Shown here: piece after piece, positions 15,027 to 22,797 of the stretch | Layout: every line of letters starts with the position of its first letter | Numbering within the stretch: the stretch's first letter is position 1 | Source of the DNA: Nitrospirota bacterium | GTDB taxonomy: Bacteria; Nitrospirota; Thermodesulfovibrionia; Thermodesulfovibrionales; Dissulfurispiraceae | DNA: 32,554 nucleotides | NCBI GenBank assembly: GCA_004321915.1 | Contig: SCQE01000084.1 | Coordinates: 1-32,554 of the forward strand | Direction of reading: 5' to 3' | Notes under the pieces: model-generated | Databases searched by the model: none | What the model was told of the DNA's origin: nothing | Seen by the model: only the letters and a program-made list of their open reading frames with translations | Made by a program: the position numbers and the translations under genes

Positions 15027-17445
15027 GAAAGGACAAGTCAGAAGTAAGAAGTCGGAAGTCAAAATAAAAAAGCCGACAGTCAGTATGAAGAAGAAAGAAG
15101 AAAAGATTATAGAGATAACCGGAACTAAGGCTGTTCTTCGCGGAAGTATCAACGGCGGCAGGGTGTCGTCCCGCATCCTCGAAGAACAGATACAGCAGGC
15201 TGTTCAGGAAGGCGCAAGAGAGCTCCACATCCAAGCCGACGGTCAGCACGGAATAGGCGGAAGGATATGGCCTAAAAATGAAACCGTAAAAATTTATGTA
15301 GAAGGTCCTGCAGGACAGAGGCTCGGCAGCATGGGCATGCCCGGCACAGAGATTGTGCTGAAGAACAGCTCCTCCGACGACGTGGGCTGGATAAACTGCG
15401 GCGCAAAGATAACCGTCTTGGGCGATGTGACCAACGGGGCCTTTAACGCAGCGGCTCAGGGAATACTCTATGTTCAGGGCAGCGGCGGCGCAAGATGCGA
15501 AACAATGACCAAGAGGAACCCGCGTTTTGAGCCTCCTCAATCGTGGTACTTCAGAAATGTTGGCGATTCTTTTGCCGAGTTCAAGGCAGGCGGCATTGCG
15601 GTCGTGTGCGGTGTCGATCCGAGAAATCCGGAAAATATCCTCGGCTATCGTCCATGCGTTGGAATGGTCGGAGGCACAATATATTTCAGGGGCCCGATTC
15701 AGGGCTACAGCGAGCGCGACGTGAAGCTGCTCGATCTCACGCCTCAGGACTGGGAATGGCTCACAACCAACATGAAGCCGTACCTCGAAGCAATCGACAG
15801 GATGTCCTATTACAAAGAGCTTACACGCTCGATGGACGACTGGAAAAAACTCATCGCATATACGCCGCAGGAAAAGGCAAAGAAAAGGCCTTTAAAGATA
15901 AGCACAAGCGAATTCAGAAAAAACAACTGGGAAAAGGCCGTAGGTCAGGGCGGCATATTTGCGGAATACCTCGACCACGATTTGACCATACTCCCTTACA
16001 TTACAACAGGCAAATTCAGAAGGAACAAACCGGTCTGGGCGAATGAAAAATATGCGCCGCCATGCGCTTACGCCTGCCCGACCTACATCCCGTCGCACAA
16101 ACGCGCAGCGCTTATCAGGGAAGGCAAGCTGAACGAGGCGCTCGAACTTGTGCTACAGTACAGCCCGCTTCCTGCAACGGTTTGCGGAGAAATATGTCCG
16201 AACCTCTGCATGACCAGCTGCACGAGAGGCCAGCTCGACAAGCCCCTTGCGATAGACAAATTAGGCAAGCTTTCGCTCGATCTGCCCGCCCCTAAAAAAG
16301 CTGCGGCTACGGGCCATAAGATTGCGATCATCGGAGGCGGCCCCGGCGGCATGAGCGCAGCGTGGCAGTTGGCGATAAAAGGGCACACCGTAGATCTTTA
16401 CGAGGCCTCGGCCAAACTCGGCGGAAAGTTAGAGCTATGCATACCGCATGAGAGGCTTCCGCGAGAGATTATAGAGAAAGAGACCGAACGGTTCAGGCAA
16501 CTCGGAATCAATTTGCACCTGAATACAAAGGTCACAAAAGAGCTGTTCGATAAAATATACAAAGACCATGAAGTGGTTGTTCTGGCCTGCGGCGCGCACC
16601 AGCCGAGAAAAGTCTCTTTCCCCGGCTCGGACGATATAGCCTCGGCTTACGAATTCCTCAGAGACATTAACCTCGGCAAACACCCGGATTTAAAGGGTAA
16701 GAAAGTCGTGATCATAGGTGCAGGTAATGTCGGCATGGACGTTGCATCGGAGGCATACAATTACGGCGCCGAATCTGTGACTGCCGTGGATATTCAGAAA
16801 CCGGCCGCCTTCGGCAAAGAGATGGATATAGCAAAGGCAAAAGGCACGCAGATAGCATGGCCGAAATTCACCGACAGGTTCGACAAAAAGGAAAGGAAGC
16901 TCATCTTCAAAGACGGCTCGTCCCTCGATGCGGATGTGGTGATAATGTCGATAGGCGATGTGCCGCAGCTCGATTTCCTCCCTGCGAGCGTACATAGCGA
17001 GCGCGGCTGGCTGACCGTCAATGACGACTTTCAGACCTCCGACGTAAAGGTCTATGCAATAGGCGATGTTACCGGACTCGGCCTTGTAACGCATGCTATC
17101 GGGCACGGAAGGCTGACAGCCGAAAACATACACTACCAGTTGATGCACGCCCCGAGACAGCCTGAAGCAAGACAGGTCATACCCTACGAGAGAATAAAGA
17201 CCGAATATTACGAGGCCTGCAAAACAGCCTTTTCGCCTGAGGAAGAAGGCAACAGATGTATGTCCTGCGCCACATGCCGCGATTGCCATATGTGCGAGGC
17301 CACCTGTTACTGGGACGCTATCACCCGCAACGACCTCGGAAACGGAAGGTATGAATATGTTGCGGACGATGAGAAATGCATAGGCTGCGGCTTCTGCGCC
17401 GGGATTTGCCCCTGCGGTGTATGGGAGATGACAGAGAATATTTAG
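15016..17445 (+). CDS. GXGXG domain-GltD-ferredoxin fusion of glutamate synthase
   Basis: An 809-residue fusion. Residues about 30-250 are the right-handed GXGXG helix domain of GltB (GAKITVLGDVTNGAFNAAAQ). Residues about 345-735 are a GltD/NfnB-like oxidoreductase with an Fe-S entry domain beginning at Cys350 (CAYACPTYIPSHKRA ... CGEICPNLC), an FAD site (GGGPGGMSAAW near 440) and an NAD(P) site (GAGNVGMDVAS near 567). Residues from 748 form a C-terminal ferredoxin with clusters starting at Cys748 and Cys788. It passes NAD(P)H electrons to the FMN subunit, possibly with ferredoxin. The first 23 residues are encoded partly by heptamer repeats, so Met24 (15085) is an alternative start; the RBS is weak for both. 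Confidence 0.9.
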   Translation: MRAKKGQVRSKKSEVKIKKPTVSMKKKEEKIIEITGTKAVLRGSINGGRVSSRILEEQIQQAVQEGARELHIQADGQHGIGGRIWPKNETVKIYVEGPAGQRLGSMGMPGTEIVLKNSSSDDVGWINCGAKITVLGDVTNGAFNAAAQGILYVQGSGGARCETMTKRNPRFEPPQSWYFRNVGDSFAEFKAGGIAVVCGVDPRNPENILGYRPCVGMVGGTIYFRGPIQGYSERDVKLLDLTPQDWEWLTTNMKPYLEAIDRMSYYKELTRSMDDWKKLIAYTPQEKAKKRPLKISTSEFRKNNWEKAVGQGGIFAEYLDHDLTILPYITTGKFRRNKPVWANEKYAPPCAYACPTYIPSHKRAALIREGKLNEALELVLQYSPLPATVCGEICPNLCMTSCTRGQLDKPLAIDKLGKLSLDLPAPKKAAATGHKIAIIGGGPGGMSAAWQLAIKGHTVDLYEASAKLGGKLELCIPHERLPREIIEKETERFRQLGINLHLNTKVTKELFDKIYKDHEVVVLACGAHQPRKVSFPGSDDIASAYEFLRDINLGKHPDLKGKKVVIIGAGNVGMDVASEAYNYGAESVTAVDIQKPAAFGKEMDIAKAKGTQIAWPKFTDRFDKKERKLIFKDGSSLDADVVIMSIGDVPQLDFLPASVHSERGWLTVNDDFQTSDVKVYAIGDVTGLGLVTHAIGHGRLTAENIHYQLMHAPRQPEARQVIPYERIKTEYYEACKTAFSPEEEGNRCMSCATCRDCHMCEATCYWDAITRNDLGNGRYEYVADDEKCIGCGFCAGICPCGVWEMTENI
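15034..15061 (+). repeat. Four tandem 7-bp repeats (GAAGTCA type)
   Basis: CAAGTCA, GAAGTAA, GAAGTCG and GAAGTCA follow one another without gaps, inside the first codons of the GXGXG-GltD gene. Seven bases is not a multiple of three, so gain or loss of one unit shifts the frame upstream of Met24. Confidence 0.75.
17385..17411 (+). repeat. 27-bp direct repeat, copy 1 (in gltD-like 3' end)
   Basis: This segment encodes CGFCAGICP of the last ferredoxin cluster. The same 27 bases recur without mismatch at 17781-17807, with different flanks. Confidence 0.9.
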
Positions 17446-17465
17446 TTTTTTAGCGATTTGATTTT

Positions 17466-17504
17466 AAAGGGCGGTGGATGAAATGTTCACCGCCCTTTGT
17501 TTTT
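17466..17504 (+). terminator. Intrinsic terminator of the glutamate synthase operon
   Basis: AAAGGGCGGTG (17466-17476) pairs perfectly with CACCGCCCTTT (17488-17498), and a T-rich tail (TTTGTTTTT) follows. It begins 21 bases after the stop codon. Confidence 0.92.
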
Positions 17505-17553
17505 AACTATAATTACGTTGCGGACAAAAAGTACTGAAAAAGAGGGTGCAAAT

Positions 17554-17778
17554 ATGAAAAAAACAGCATTTGTGAAGCCCAAAGACATTACTCCTGTATT
17601 GGATGAACTGGAACAGGAATGTCTCACGGCAGTCAAATATATTGAGGCTTTAAAAGTTGACCGACTTTCGAAAAACCAGAAAGAGGACATACTGGGAGAG
17701 TTGTCGGCCTCCATAACTCATCTGAGAATTCAGACCGAAAAACTGGATAGGGATTTTGAAAAGATGATTAGCGGCTAA
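17554..17778 (+). CDS. Hypothetical helical protein (74 residues)
   Basis: A small protein, MKKTAFVKPKDITPVLDELE..., predicted to be all helical with a heptad-like C-terminal half (ITHLRIQTEKLDRDFEKMISG). GAGGGTG lies 5-6 bases before the ATG, preferred over a TTG start at 17497 inside the terminator. A TATAAT at 17508-17513, 17 bases after a poor -35 (GTTCAC), may drive it. It lies between the two copies of the 27-bp repeat. No family is recognised. Confidence 0.55.
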   Translation: MKKTAFVKPKDITPVLDELEQECLTAVKYIEALKVDRLSKNQKEDILGELSASITHLRIQTEKLDRDFEKMISG

Positions 17779-17780
17779 AA

Positions 17781-17807
17781 CTGCGGCTTCTGCGCCGGGA
17801 TTTGCCC
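17781..17807 (+). repeat. 27-bp direct repeat, copy 2 (out of gene context)
   Basis: An exact copy of 17385-17411, starting three bases after the stop of the 74-residue ORF and not part of any ferredoxin gene here. It marks a recombination or insertion junction. Confidence 0.9.
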
Positions 17808-17817
17808 AACCACGTTT

Positions 17818-17968
17818 TTATATTATCGTGAGCTTTTTTAGCTCTCTGCCATTCAGTTTCAGAATGTTCTTCTCTGACATAACATCTCCTTTTAGGGGGA
17901 ACGTTACGCCCTTTGCAAAAACAAAACTACTTCATTCAGAAGAGGACATTTCTACTTTGCTGTGACAC
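17818..17968 (-). mobile_element. Probable truncated insertion-sequence end
   Basis: On the minus strand a strong AAAAGGAGATGTT ribosome binding site precedes an ATG (17880) and 20 codons, MSEKNILKLNGRELKKLTII, then TAA. This resembles the start of helix-turn-helix transposases of ISNCY/IS481-like elements (M-x-LS-x-REL-x-RL-x-VI). Upstream, GTGTCACAG followed by an AAAGTAGAAATGTCCTC segment resembles the termini of such elements. GTGTCACAG occurs again at 18024-18032, so the terminus may extend that far. The rest of the transposase is absent. The identification is by memory of the family pattern. Confidence 0.45.
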
Positions 17969-18062
17969 ATGGATAGCGCAGTTATCCCTAACCCACTAAT
18001 TATGTTATATTGTACTTACATAACTGTGACACCAATTGGCGTATTTCATAGGGGAACGTATA

Positions 18063-18248
18063 ATGTATCGTGAGGCGGAGAGAAATGTTATCGGCTATCA
18101 GGCCTTTAAGCATGAAATATGGACAGTAATTGAATTGTGGGAGGCGATGGAAACAAGTGGGCTACTAACAGCAGCATATCAAGGGGGCTTGATATGGCTA
18201 TTTCAAATTTTCATGCCTGACACTCCCATCCCTGTATCGGAGACATAG
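18063..18248 (+). CDS. Hypothetical protein, first gene of the methyltransferase island
   Basis: A 61-residue ORF, MYREAERNVIGYQAFKHEIW..., with one hydrophobic stretch (GGLIWLFQIFM). AGGGGAA lies 8 bases before the ATG. A TTG start 27 bases earlier is possible. Its stop is two bases before the methyltransferase ATG, so it probably shares the transcript. Similarity to known regulators or toxins is not evident. Confidence 0.5.
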   Translation: MYREAERNVIGYQAFKHEIWTVIELWEAMETSGLLTAAYQGGLIWLFQIFMPDTPIPVSET

Positions 18249-18250
18249 AC

Positions 18251-19138
18251 ATGAGACATTTAAGTCCTTTGCGATATCCGGGCGGAAAGAGTGTTTTGGC
18301 TAATTTCTTGACAAATATAATTGACTTAAATGATCTCAGAGGGTGTGCGTATTTTGAGCCCTATGCGGGTGGGGCAGGGGCTGCCTTGAGTCTCGTTAGA
18401 GATGATGTTGTTTCCGAAATATATCTGAACGACGCCGATGACCGTATTTACGCATTTTGGCGTTCAGTCCAGCTTTATCCAGAGCGGTTTATTGAGAGGA
18501 TTATTACAGTACCGCTTACAATTGAAGAATGGTACCGGCAACATGAAATCTGTTCGAATACTTCCAAATACTCACAGTTTGACGTTGGATTCGCAACTTT
18601 TTTTATGAACAGATGTAATCGCTCTGGTGTGTTGAGCGGCTCAGGTCCGATTGGCGGATATGAGCAGCGAGGCAAATGGCGAATTGACGTACGGTTCAAT
18701 CGTGAAGGCCTTTCACAACGCATAATCGCCCTGAGCCGCTATCGAGGGCGTATTCATGTGTCATGCAAGGATGCCATAGCTTTTCTAAAAACGAGTCTTC
18801 CCCGTGGACGCGGAAGGGATCGCAATTTCATCTACCTTGATCCGCCCTATGTGAACAACGGGCAGCGCCTTTATCTTAATGCATATAGCGCTAATGATCA
18901 CGTATTACTAGCTAAGTATCTGTGCGATCAACGGTCTTTGCCATGGGTCGTATCTTACGATGACAGTGGATTAATACGAGAACTTTACACATCTCTAAAG
19001 ATTGCTCTCCTTCCTATAAAATATACGCTTCAACAGAAGCGCTCAGCCCATGAGTTAATTATTGCCCCGCATCACCTCTCGATGCCTTCAGCATGCAGGT
19101 TGGGCGGTCGTGAGAGTTTTTTGCGGAAAATTGCATAA
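18251..19138 (+). CDS. D12-class N6-adenine DNA methyltransferase
   Basis: A 295-residue Dam-like enzyme with the order-alpha motifs: PLRYPGGK (residues 6-13, SAM binding), FEPYAGGAGAALSL (about 35-48) and the catalytic DPPY at 197-200 (FIYLDPPYVNNGQR). It transfers a methyl group from SAM to adenine N6. The recognition sequence cannot be read from the protein. GGAGA lies before the ATG. It is followed after nine bases by the ParB-like gene. Together with the nuclease-like third gene it looks like the modification part of a restriction-like system rather than an orphan housekeeping Dam. Confidence 0.93.
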   Translation: MRHLSPLRYPGGKSVLANFLTNIIDLNDLRGCAYFEPYAGGAGAALSLVRDDVVSEIYLNDADDRIYAFWRSVQLYPERFIERIITVPLTIEEWYRQHEICSNTSKYSQFDVGFATFFMNRCNRSGVLSGSGPIGGYEQRGKWRIDVRFNREGLSQRIIALSRYRGRIHVSCKDAIAFLKTSLPRGRGRDRNFIYLDPPYVNNGQRLYLNAYSANDHVLLAKYLCDQRSLPWVVSYDDSGLIRELYTSLKIALLPIKYTLQQKRSAHELIIAPHHLSMPSACRLGGRESFLRKIA

Positions 19139-19147
19139 GGAGGCCAC

Positions 19148-20251
19148 ATGACTACAGCAAGTGCAATCAAACTATTGCCTGTGAATACCCTTCACTTCGA
19201 CAAGAAGAATCCGCGACTTGCCGAATACGGCATATCACTAAAATCGATTGATGAGGATATCATTACTGTGCTGTGGGATGCAATGGATGTCAGAGAATTG
19301 GTTCAATCAATTGCAGCCAGTGGTTTTTTTCCGCATGAACCTCTCATTGTGACGGAAGAAGAAGGTAAATATATAGTCATAGAGGGAAACCGACGTTTAG
19401 CTGCCGTTAAAGTGCTCCTTCATGAAACGATTGCTGAAGGCAATGGATGGGATATTCCCGAAATATCGGAAGAAGCAAAAAACGAGCTCGGAGAACTGCC
19501 GGTTACATTTGCACAGCGTGAGGAATCTTGGCGGTATCTTGGATTCAAACATGTCAATGGACCGGCAAAGTGGAGTAGCTATGCTAAGGCCAAATATATT
19601 GCCGACGTACACAAAAGCTACAGAATTCCTCTTGACGATATTGCTAACCAGATTGGGGACAGACATCGGACAGTGCAGCGTCTATACAGGGGCTTAATGG
19701 TTATCGAGCAAGCGGAGAGGGAAAAAGTTTATCACAGAGATAACAGGTTCCGCCAGCGGTTCGCCTTTTCACATCTTTATACTGGATTGGATTATGAAGG
19801 AATCAGCACCTTCATAAGCTTGAAAGCAGAAGACGAGGAAGCAGAATCTCCCGTCCCAATAGATAAGATAGAACAGCTTGGAGAGTTGTGTGTCTGGCTT
19901 TACGGCAGCAAGTCTGACAAGCTTCCACCAGTTGTGGAATCACAAAATCCGCATCTCCGTCAACTGGATGCTGTCCTTAAGAGTCGTGAAGCAGTTGCGG
20001 CGCTTAGGGGTGGGGAAGGCCTTGAGTCGGCTTATGAAATTAGCAGACCAAAGGCTGTGATTTTCGAAGAAGCTCTAATGGAAGCTAAACGTGAGTTGAC
20101 ACGCGCACGCGCCCATTTAACAGAAGGATATGATAAATCTGAAGACTTGCTGAGACTCGCTGGAACGGTCGCTGAGCTTGCTGACGACCTTTACAGCGAG
20201 ATGGTTCGTAAGCGTAATCCTGAAAAGAAGCGTATAACAGAGGAAAAGTGA
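19148..20251 (+). CDS. ParB/sulfiredoxin-fold N-terminal domain protein
   Basis: A 367-residue protein. Residues about 8-95 form a ParB-N domain (LPVNTLHFDKKNPRL ... VRELVQSIAASGFFPHEPLIV ... YIVIEGNRRLAAVKVL), with EGNRRLAAV (79-87) replacing the GERRxRA box of ParB. ParB-N domains bind CTP/ATP or act as nucleases. A helix-turn-helix-like region (IPLDDIANQIGDRHRTVQRLYRG) follows near 170-195, and the C-terminal third is charged and helical. It is not accompanied by ParA, so plasmid partition is unlikely. Its tight packing between a methyltransferase and a nuclease-like gene suggests target recognition or regulation. Its stop overlaps the next start (TGATG). Confidence 0.85.
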   Translation: MTTASAIKLLPVNTLHFDKKNPRLAEYGISLKSIDEDIITVLWDAMDVRELVQSIAASGFFPHEPLIVTEEEGKYIVIEGNRRLAAVKVLLHETIAEGNGWDIPEISEEAKNELGELPVTFAQREESWRYLGFKHVNGPAKWSSYAKAKYIADVHKSYRIPLDDIANQIGDRHRTVQRLYRGLMVIEQAEREKVYHRDNRFRQRFAFSHLYTGLDYEGISTFISLKAEDEEAESPVPIDKIEQLGELCVWLYGSKSDKLPPVVESQNPHLRQLDAVLKSREAVAALRGGEGLESAYEISRPKAVIFEEALMEAKRELTRARAHLTEGYDKSEDLLRLAGTVAELADDLYSEMVRKRNPEKKRITEEK

Positions 20252-21174
20252 TGTTCAAATTACCGAATCCTCCGTCACCTCAGGCAGACGTTCATGAACT
20301 TGCAGACTTTGCTGAACTCTTAAGTTGGGATCGGGGTACAGTATCTGAGCGTGAGTTAGTTGCCTATCTTGGCCGAGTTGACGATAACGATAGTAATATT
20401 GGCTGTGATGACAATGATGATGAAAATGCTGAAACGCTTGATGAGGTAATGAACGAGATTGAACGACGGGATGGCGCATGTGGCCGTGGTTATCCATTTC
20501 AGCTCTCACGCGAGGGGACAGTACTTCATTACGACAACGCGCTCGAAGATGATCAACGTTCATTGGTTTATAGATATCTTCTGCTCAGCACACGGCTTAA
20601 CATGAGGGATAATCGAGTTCACGAAAATATCGATGGAGCTAGTCTTCTTGAAAGCCTTTCAGCACATGTATTAAGAATCTATCTCGGAGCGGCAAGGGCA
20701 AAGGCTATAGTATTTGGCACTTCGATTGGCGGTGGATTTGCAGAACGCGTTGAAAATCTTTGTAGAGATTTATGTGAGGGAGCGGGATTTAGAAGTTTAG
20801 ATAATGCATCGGTGCAAGCCAACGATGACAAGCTCGATACAGTGGCTTGGATCCCTTTCTCTGATTGTTTGCCTGGACAACTTATTATTTTTGGTCAGTG
20901 CAAGACCGGAACAAATTGGGATGAGCTTGTTACACAGCTTCAACCAATAGATTTTGTCAAACGTTGGATGCGTGAGCCAATTCTTGTCGATCCTATTCGG
21001 GCATTCTGTATTTCTGAGGCTGCAGATAGGACGCGGTGGCGCAGCACATGTGTATCTGCAGGCATTCTTCTCGATCGCTGTCGTATAGTGGATAACAGCG
21101 ACGGTATTGAGTCAGCCACGGAAGAGCGCATAAGAAAATGGACGACTGCCGCGAAATTGTCTGTAAAATTCTAA
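20251..21174 (+). CDS. Putative PD-(D/E)XK nuclease of a restriction-like island
   Basis: A 307-residue protein. The N-terminal half has an acidic linker (DDNDSNIGCDDNDDENAE). The C-terminal half contains ERVENLC (Glu166), DDKLDTVAW (Asp193/Asp196) and GQLIIFGQCKTGTNWDE (Gln216-Cys-Lys218). That spacing fits a PD-(D/E)XK fold with a Q-x-K active site, seen in some restriction and recombination nucleases. It is the likely effector of the cassette. ATG 20251 overlaps the ParB-like stop and has AGAGG upstream; GTG 20248 is an alternative. No named family could be assigned from memory. Confidence 0.65.
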   Translation: MFKLPNPPSPQADVHELADFAELLSWDRGTVSERELVAYLGRVDDNDSNIGCDDNDDENAETLDEVMNEIERRDGACGRGYPFQLSREGTVLHYDNALEDDQRSLVYRYLLLSTRLNMRDNRVHENIDGASLLESLSAHVLRIYLGAARAKAIVFGTSIGGGFAERVENLCRDLCEGAGFRSLDNASVQANDDKLDTVAWIPFSDCLPGQLIIFGQCKTGTNWDELVTQLQPIDFVKRWMREPILVDPIRAFCISEAADRTRWRSTCVSAGILLDRCRIVDNSDGIESATEERIRKWTTAAKLSVKF

Positions 21175-21247
21175 AGCAAATCGCAGGGCGATGGCATCGT
21201 GTTATGCAGTAGTAGACAACACATTTTGAAAAGGGAAAACGCCTGTT

Positions 21248-21412
21248 TTAGGATCGCAGAGAGGTCGGGCTTGGAAATAGGAATTTAGCTTTCGTAATCA
21301 TATCACCACTCCCCGGCTCCGTCACCATCAAAATCTTATCCTTCCACTGCGGTCTCTTGCTCCTAAGCAGAATCTTCGACACATCGGACAACCATATCTT
21401 TTGCACTTTCAT
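21248..21412 (-). CDS. Hypothetical 54-residue ORF
   Basis: A minus-strand frame, MKVQKIWLSDVSKILLRSKR..., with a basic first half and GGAAAAT six bases before the ATG. It lies downstream of the MqsA-like gene in the gap between the island and that gene. It may be a decayed gene or chance. The other bases of 21175-21456 show nothing recognised. Confidence 0.25.
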   Translation of the reverse strand: MKVQKIWLSDVSKILLRSKRPQWKDKILMVTEPGSGDMITKAKFLFPSPTSLRS

Positions 21413-21456
21413 CTATTTTCCAACGTTGCTCACAGTATCTAGGGACTCTCTCCCCA

Positions 21457-21666
21457 TTACGCCGCTTTCAATTTATCGATTTGCTGCTCAAGTGTCTTTA
21501 TAACCGACTGAATGGCATCCACCTCGTCTTCGGGAAAATACTTTTCCCCGCACTGAGAGCAGACAAAGGCTGGAATGTCGCGGAGATAAAGATGATAGCC
21601 TTTCCTGTCCACGGAATAAGGCACGGTACCTTTTTCCATTTCTCCGTTGCATTGCAGGCACTTCAT
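21457..21666 (-). CDS. YgiT-type zinc finger (MqsA-like) protein, orphan
   Basis: A 69-residue protein with two CxxC pairs (Cys3/Cys6, Cys36/Cys39) and the block VCSQCGEKYFPEDEVDAIQ, as in the N-terminal zinc domain of MqsA antitoxins. The helix-turn-helix half of full MqsA is absent, which is normal for the short YgiT class. No MqsR- or DUF4258-like toxin gene is adjacent: upstream is pdxA, 75 bases away. AGGAGG precedes the ATG. It is either an orphan antitoxin or a standalone metal-binding protein. Confidence 0.8.
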   Translation of the reverse strand: MKCLQCNGEMEKGTVPYSVDRKGYHLYLRDIPAFVCSQCGEKYFPEDEVDAIQSVIKTLEQQIDKLKAA

Positions 21667-21740
21667 ATCGTTTTCCTCCTAGTCCTGAAATCATCCTCCC
21701 ATTTTTCGGATGACGGAACATATGTTGTTATAATTAGCAG

Positions 21741-22718
21741 CTAAATTTTTGCTTTTACGAAGGCGGCAGGCTGGAAGCCTGCCGCCTTTTTTATCGCCTC
21801 TATCATGCTCGATGGGCTTGCAATGCCCTTCCAAGCTATGTCATAAGCGGTCCCGTGGTCGGGCGAAGTCCTGACAAAAGGCAGTCCGACGGTCACATTC
21901 ACGCCCCTGTCGAAGGCTATCATCTTAAGCGGTATCAGCCCCTGATCATGGTACATGCAGACCACAATGTCGAACTCTTTTTTGTAAGCCTTGTGAAACA
22001 GCGTGTCCGGCGGATAAGGCCCTGATACAGGCACGCCCTGTTTCTGCGCTTCTTCGACTGCAGGGATTATCGCATTTTGCTCTTCATCGCCGAACATTCC
22101 CGATTCTCCGGCATGCGGGTTCAATCCTGCTACCGCAATTTTCGGCTCTTTGATGCCCATCATGCCGCAGGCTTTTTGGGCGAGCATAATCGTTTTCAGT
22201 ACAGAATCTTTGGTAATCAGCAAAGGCACATTTTTTATTGCGGTGTGTATTGTGACAAGCACAACATTGAGCGGCCCGCCGCAGAGCATCATCGCGTAAT
22301 CTTTTGTGTTTGTAAGCTCAGCGAGCATCTCTGTGTGGCCCGGCCATGAATATCCGGCCATCTTGAGAGACTCTTTGGTGATGGGCGCCGTAACAATCGC
22401 GTCAGCTTTATTCGACAATGCAAGTTCGACAGCTTTCTTTATATACGAAACCGCTGCCTTGCCTCCTTCTGCGGAAGGTTTATTCTTGAGAAAAATTTCG
22501 GAGTTTATCGCGCCGGTCTCAACAATCTCAATCGGAAATTTATCGAGCGAAACGCTTAAGAGCTTGGCTGCGGTATTAAGCAGAGCGGTGTCGCCTACGA
22601 GAACAGGTTTGCAAATTCCGCACACCTCTTCCGAAAGCAGGGACTTAAGAACAACCTCGGCCCCGATTCCTGCCGGGTCTCCGAGAGTTATGGCGATCTT
22701 TTTCTTCTCTATCATCAA
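21741..22718 (-). CDS. pdxA: 4-hydroxythreonine-4-phosphate dehydrogenase
   Basis: A 325-residue NAD-dependent enzyme of pyridoxal 5'-phosphate synthesis (DXP-dependent route). It has ITLGDPAGIGAEVVLK at the N-terminus, GHTEMLAEL, the metal-site segments GLNPHAGE and MYHDQGLIPLKM, and RTSPDHGTAYDIA. The length is normal. It could start at the first or second Met; neither has a clear ribosome binding site. Its last codons contain a terminator that acts on the opposite strand (21760-21792). Confidence 0.95.
   Translation of the reverse strand: MMIEKKKIAITLGDPAGIGAEVVLKSLLSEEVCGICKPVLVGDTALLNTAAKLLSVSLDKFPIEIVETGAINSEIFLKNKPSAEGGKAAVSYIKKAVELALSNKADAIVTAPITKESLKMAGYSWPGHTEMLAELTNTKDYAMMLCGGPLNVVLVTIHTAIKNVPLLITKDSVLKTIMLAQKACGMMGIKEPKIAVAGLNPHAGESGMFGDEEQNAIIPAVEEAQKQGVPVSGPYPPDTLFHKAYKKEFDIVVCMYHDQGLIPLKMIAFDRGVNVTVGLPFVRTSPDHGTAYDIAWKGIASPSSMIEAIKKAAGFQPAAFVKAKI
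21760..21792 (+). terminator. Plus-strand terminator inside pdxA 3' coding end
   Basis: AAGGCGGCAGGC and GCCTGCCGCCTT form a perfect 12-bp stem with a 5-base loop, and a run of T continues to 21792. On the plus strand this is a textbook intrinsic terminator. On the minus strand it encodes the codons around GFQPAAF of PdxA. It would stop transcripts leaving the island before they run antisense through pdxA. Confidence 0.8.
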
Positions 22719-22797
22719 AATAAACCGGATTATCTGTTTTTAGCTTCACATTTTCTTATTCTTTGCGGCTTTGTTCAAAAAAATATCGCCGGTTATT

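Noticed and set aside
17781-17807. Second ferredoxin gene downstream of the glutamate synthase
   Set aside because: Only 27 bases match and no cysteine-rich frame continues on either side.
19148-20251. Plasmid partition ParB and a nearby origin
   Set aside because: There is no ParA gene, no parS-like repeats and no DnaA boxes noticed; the context is a methyltransferase and nuclease.
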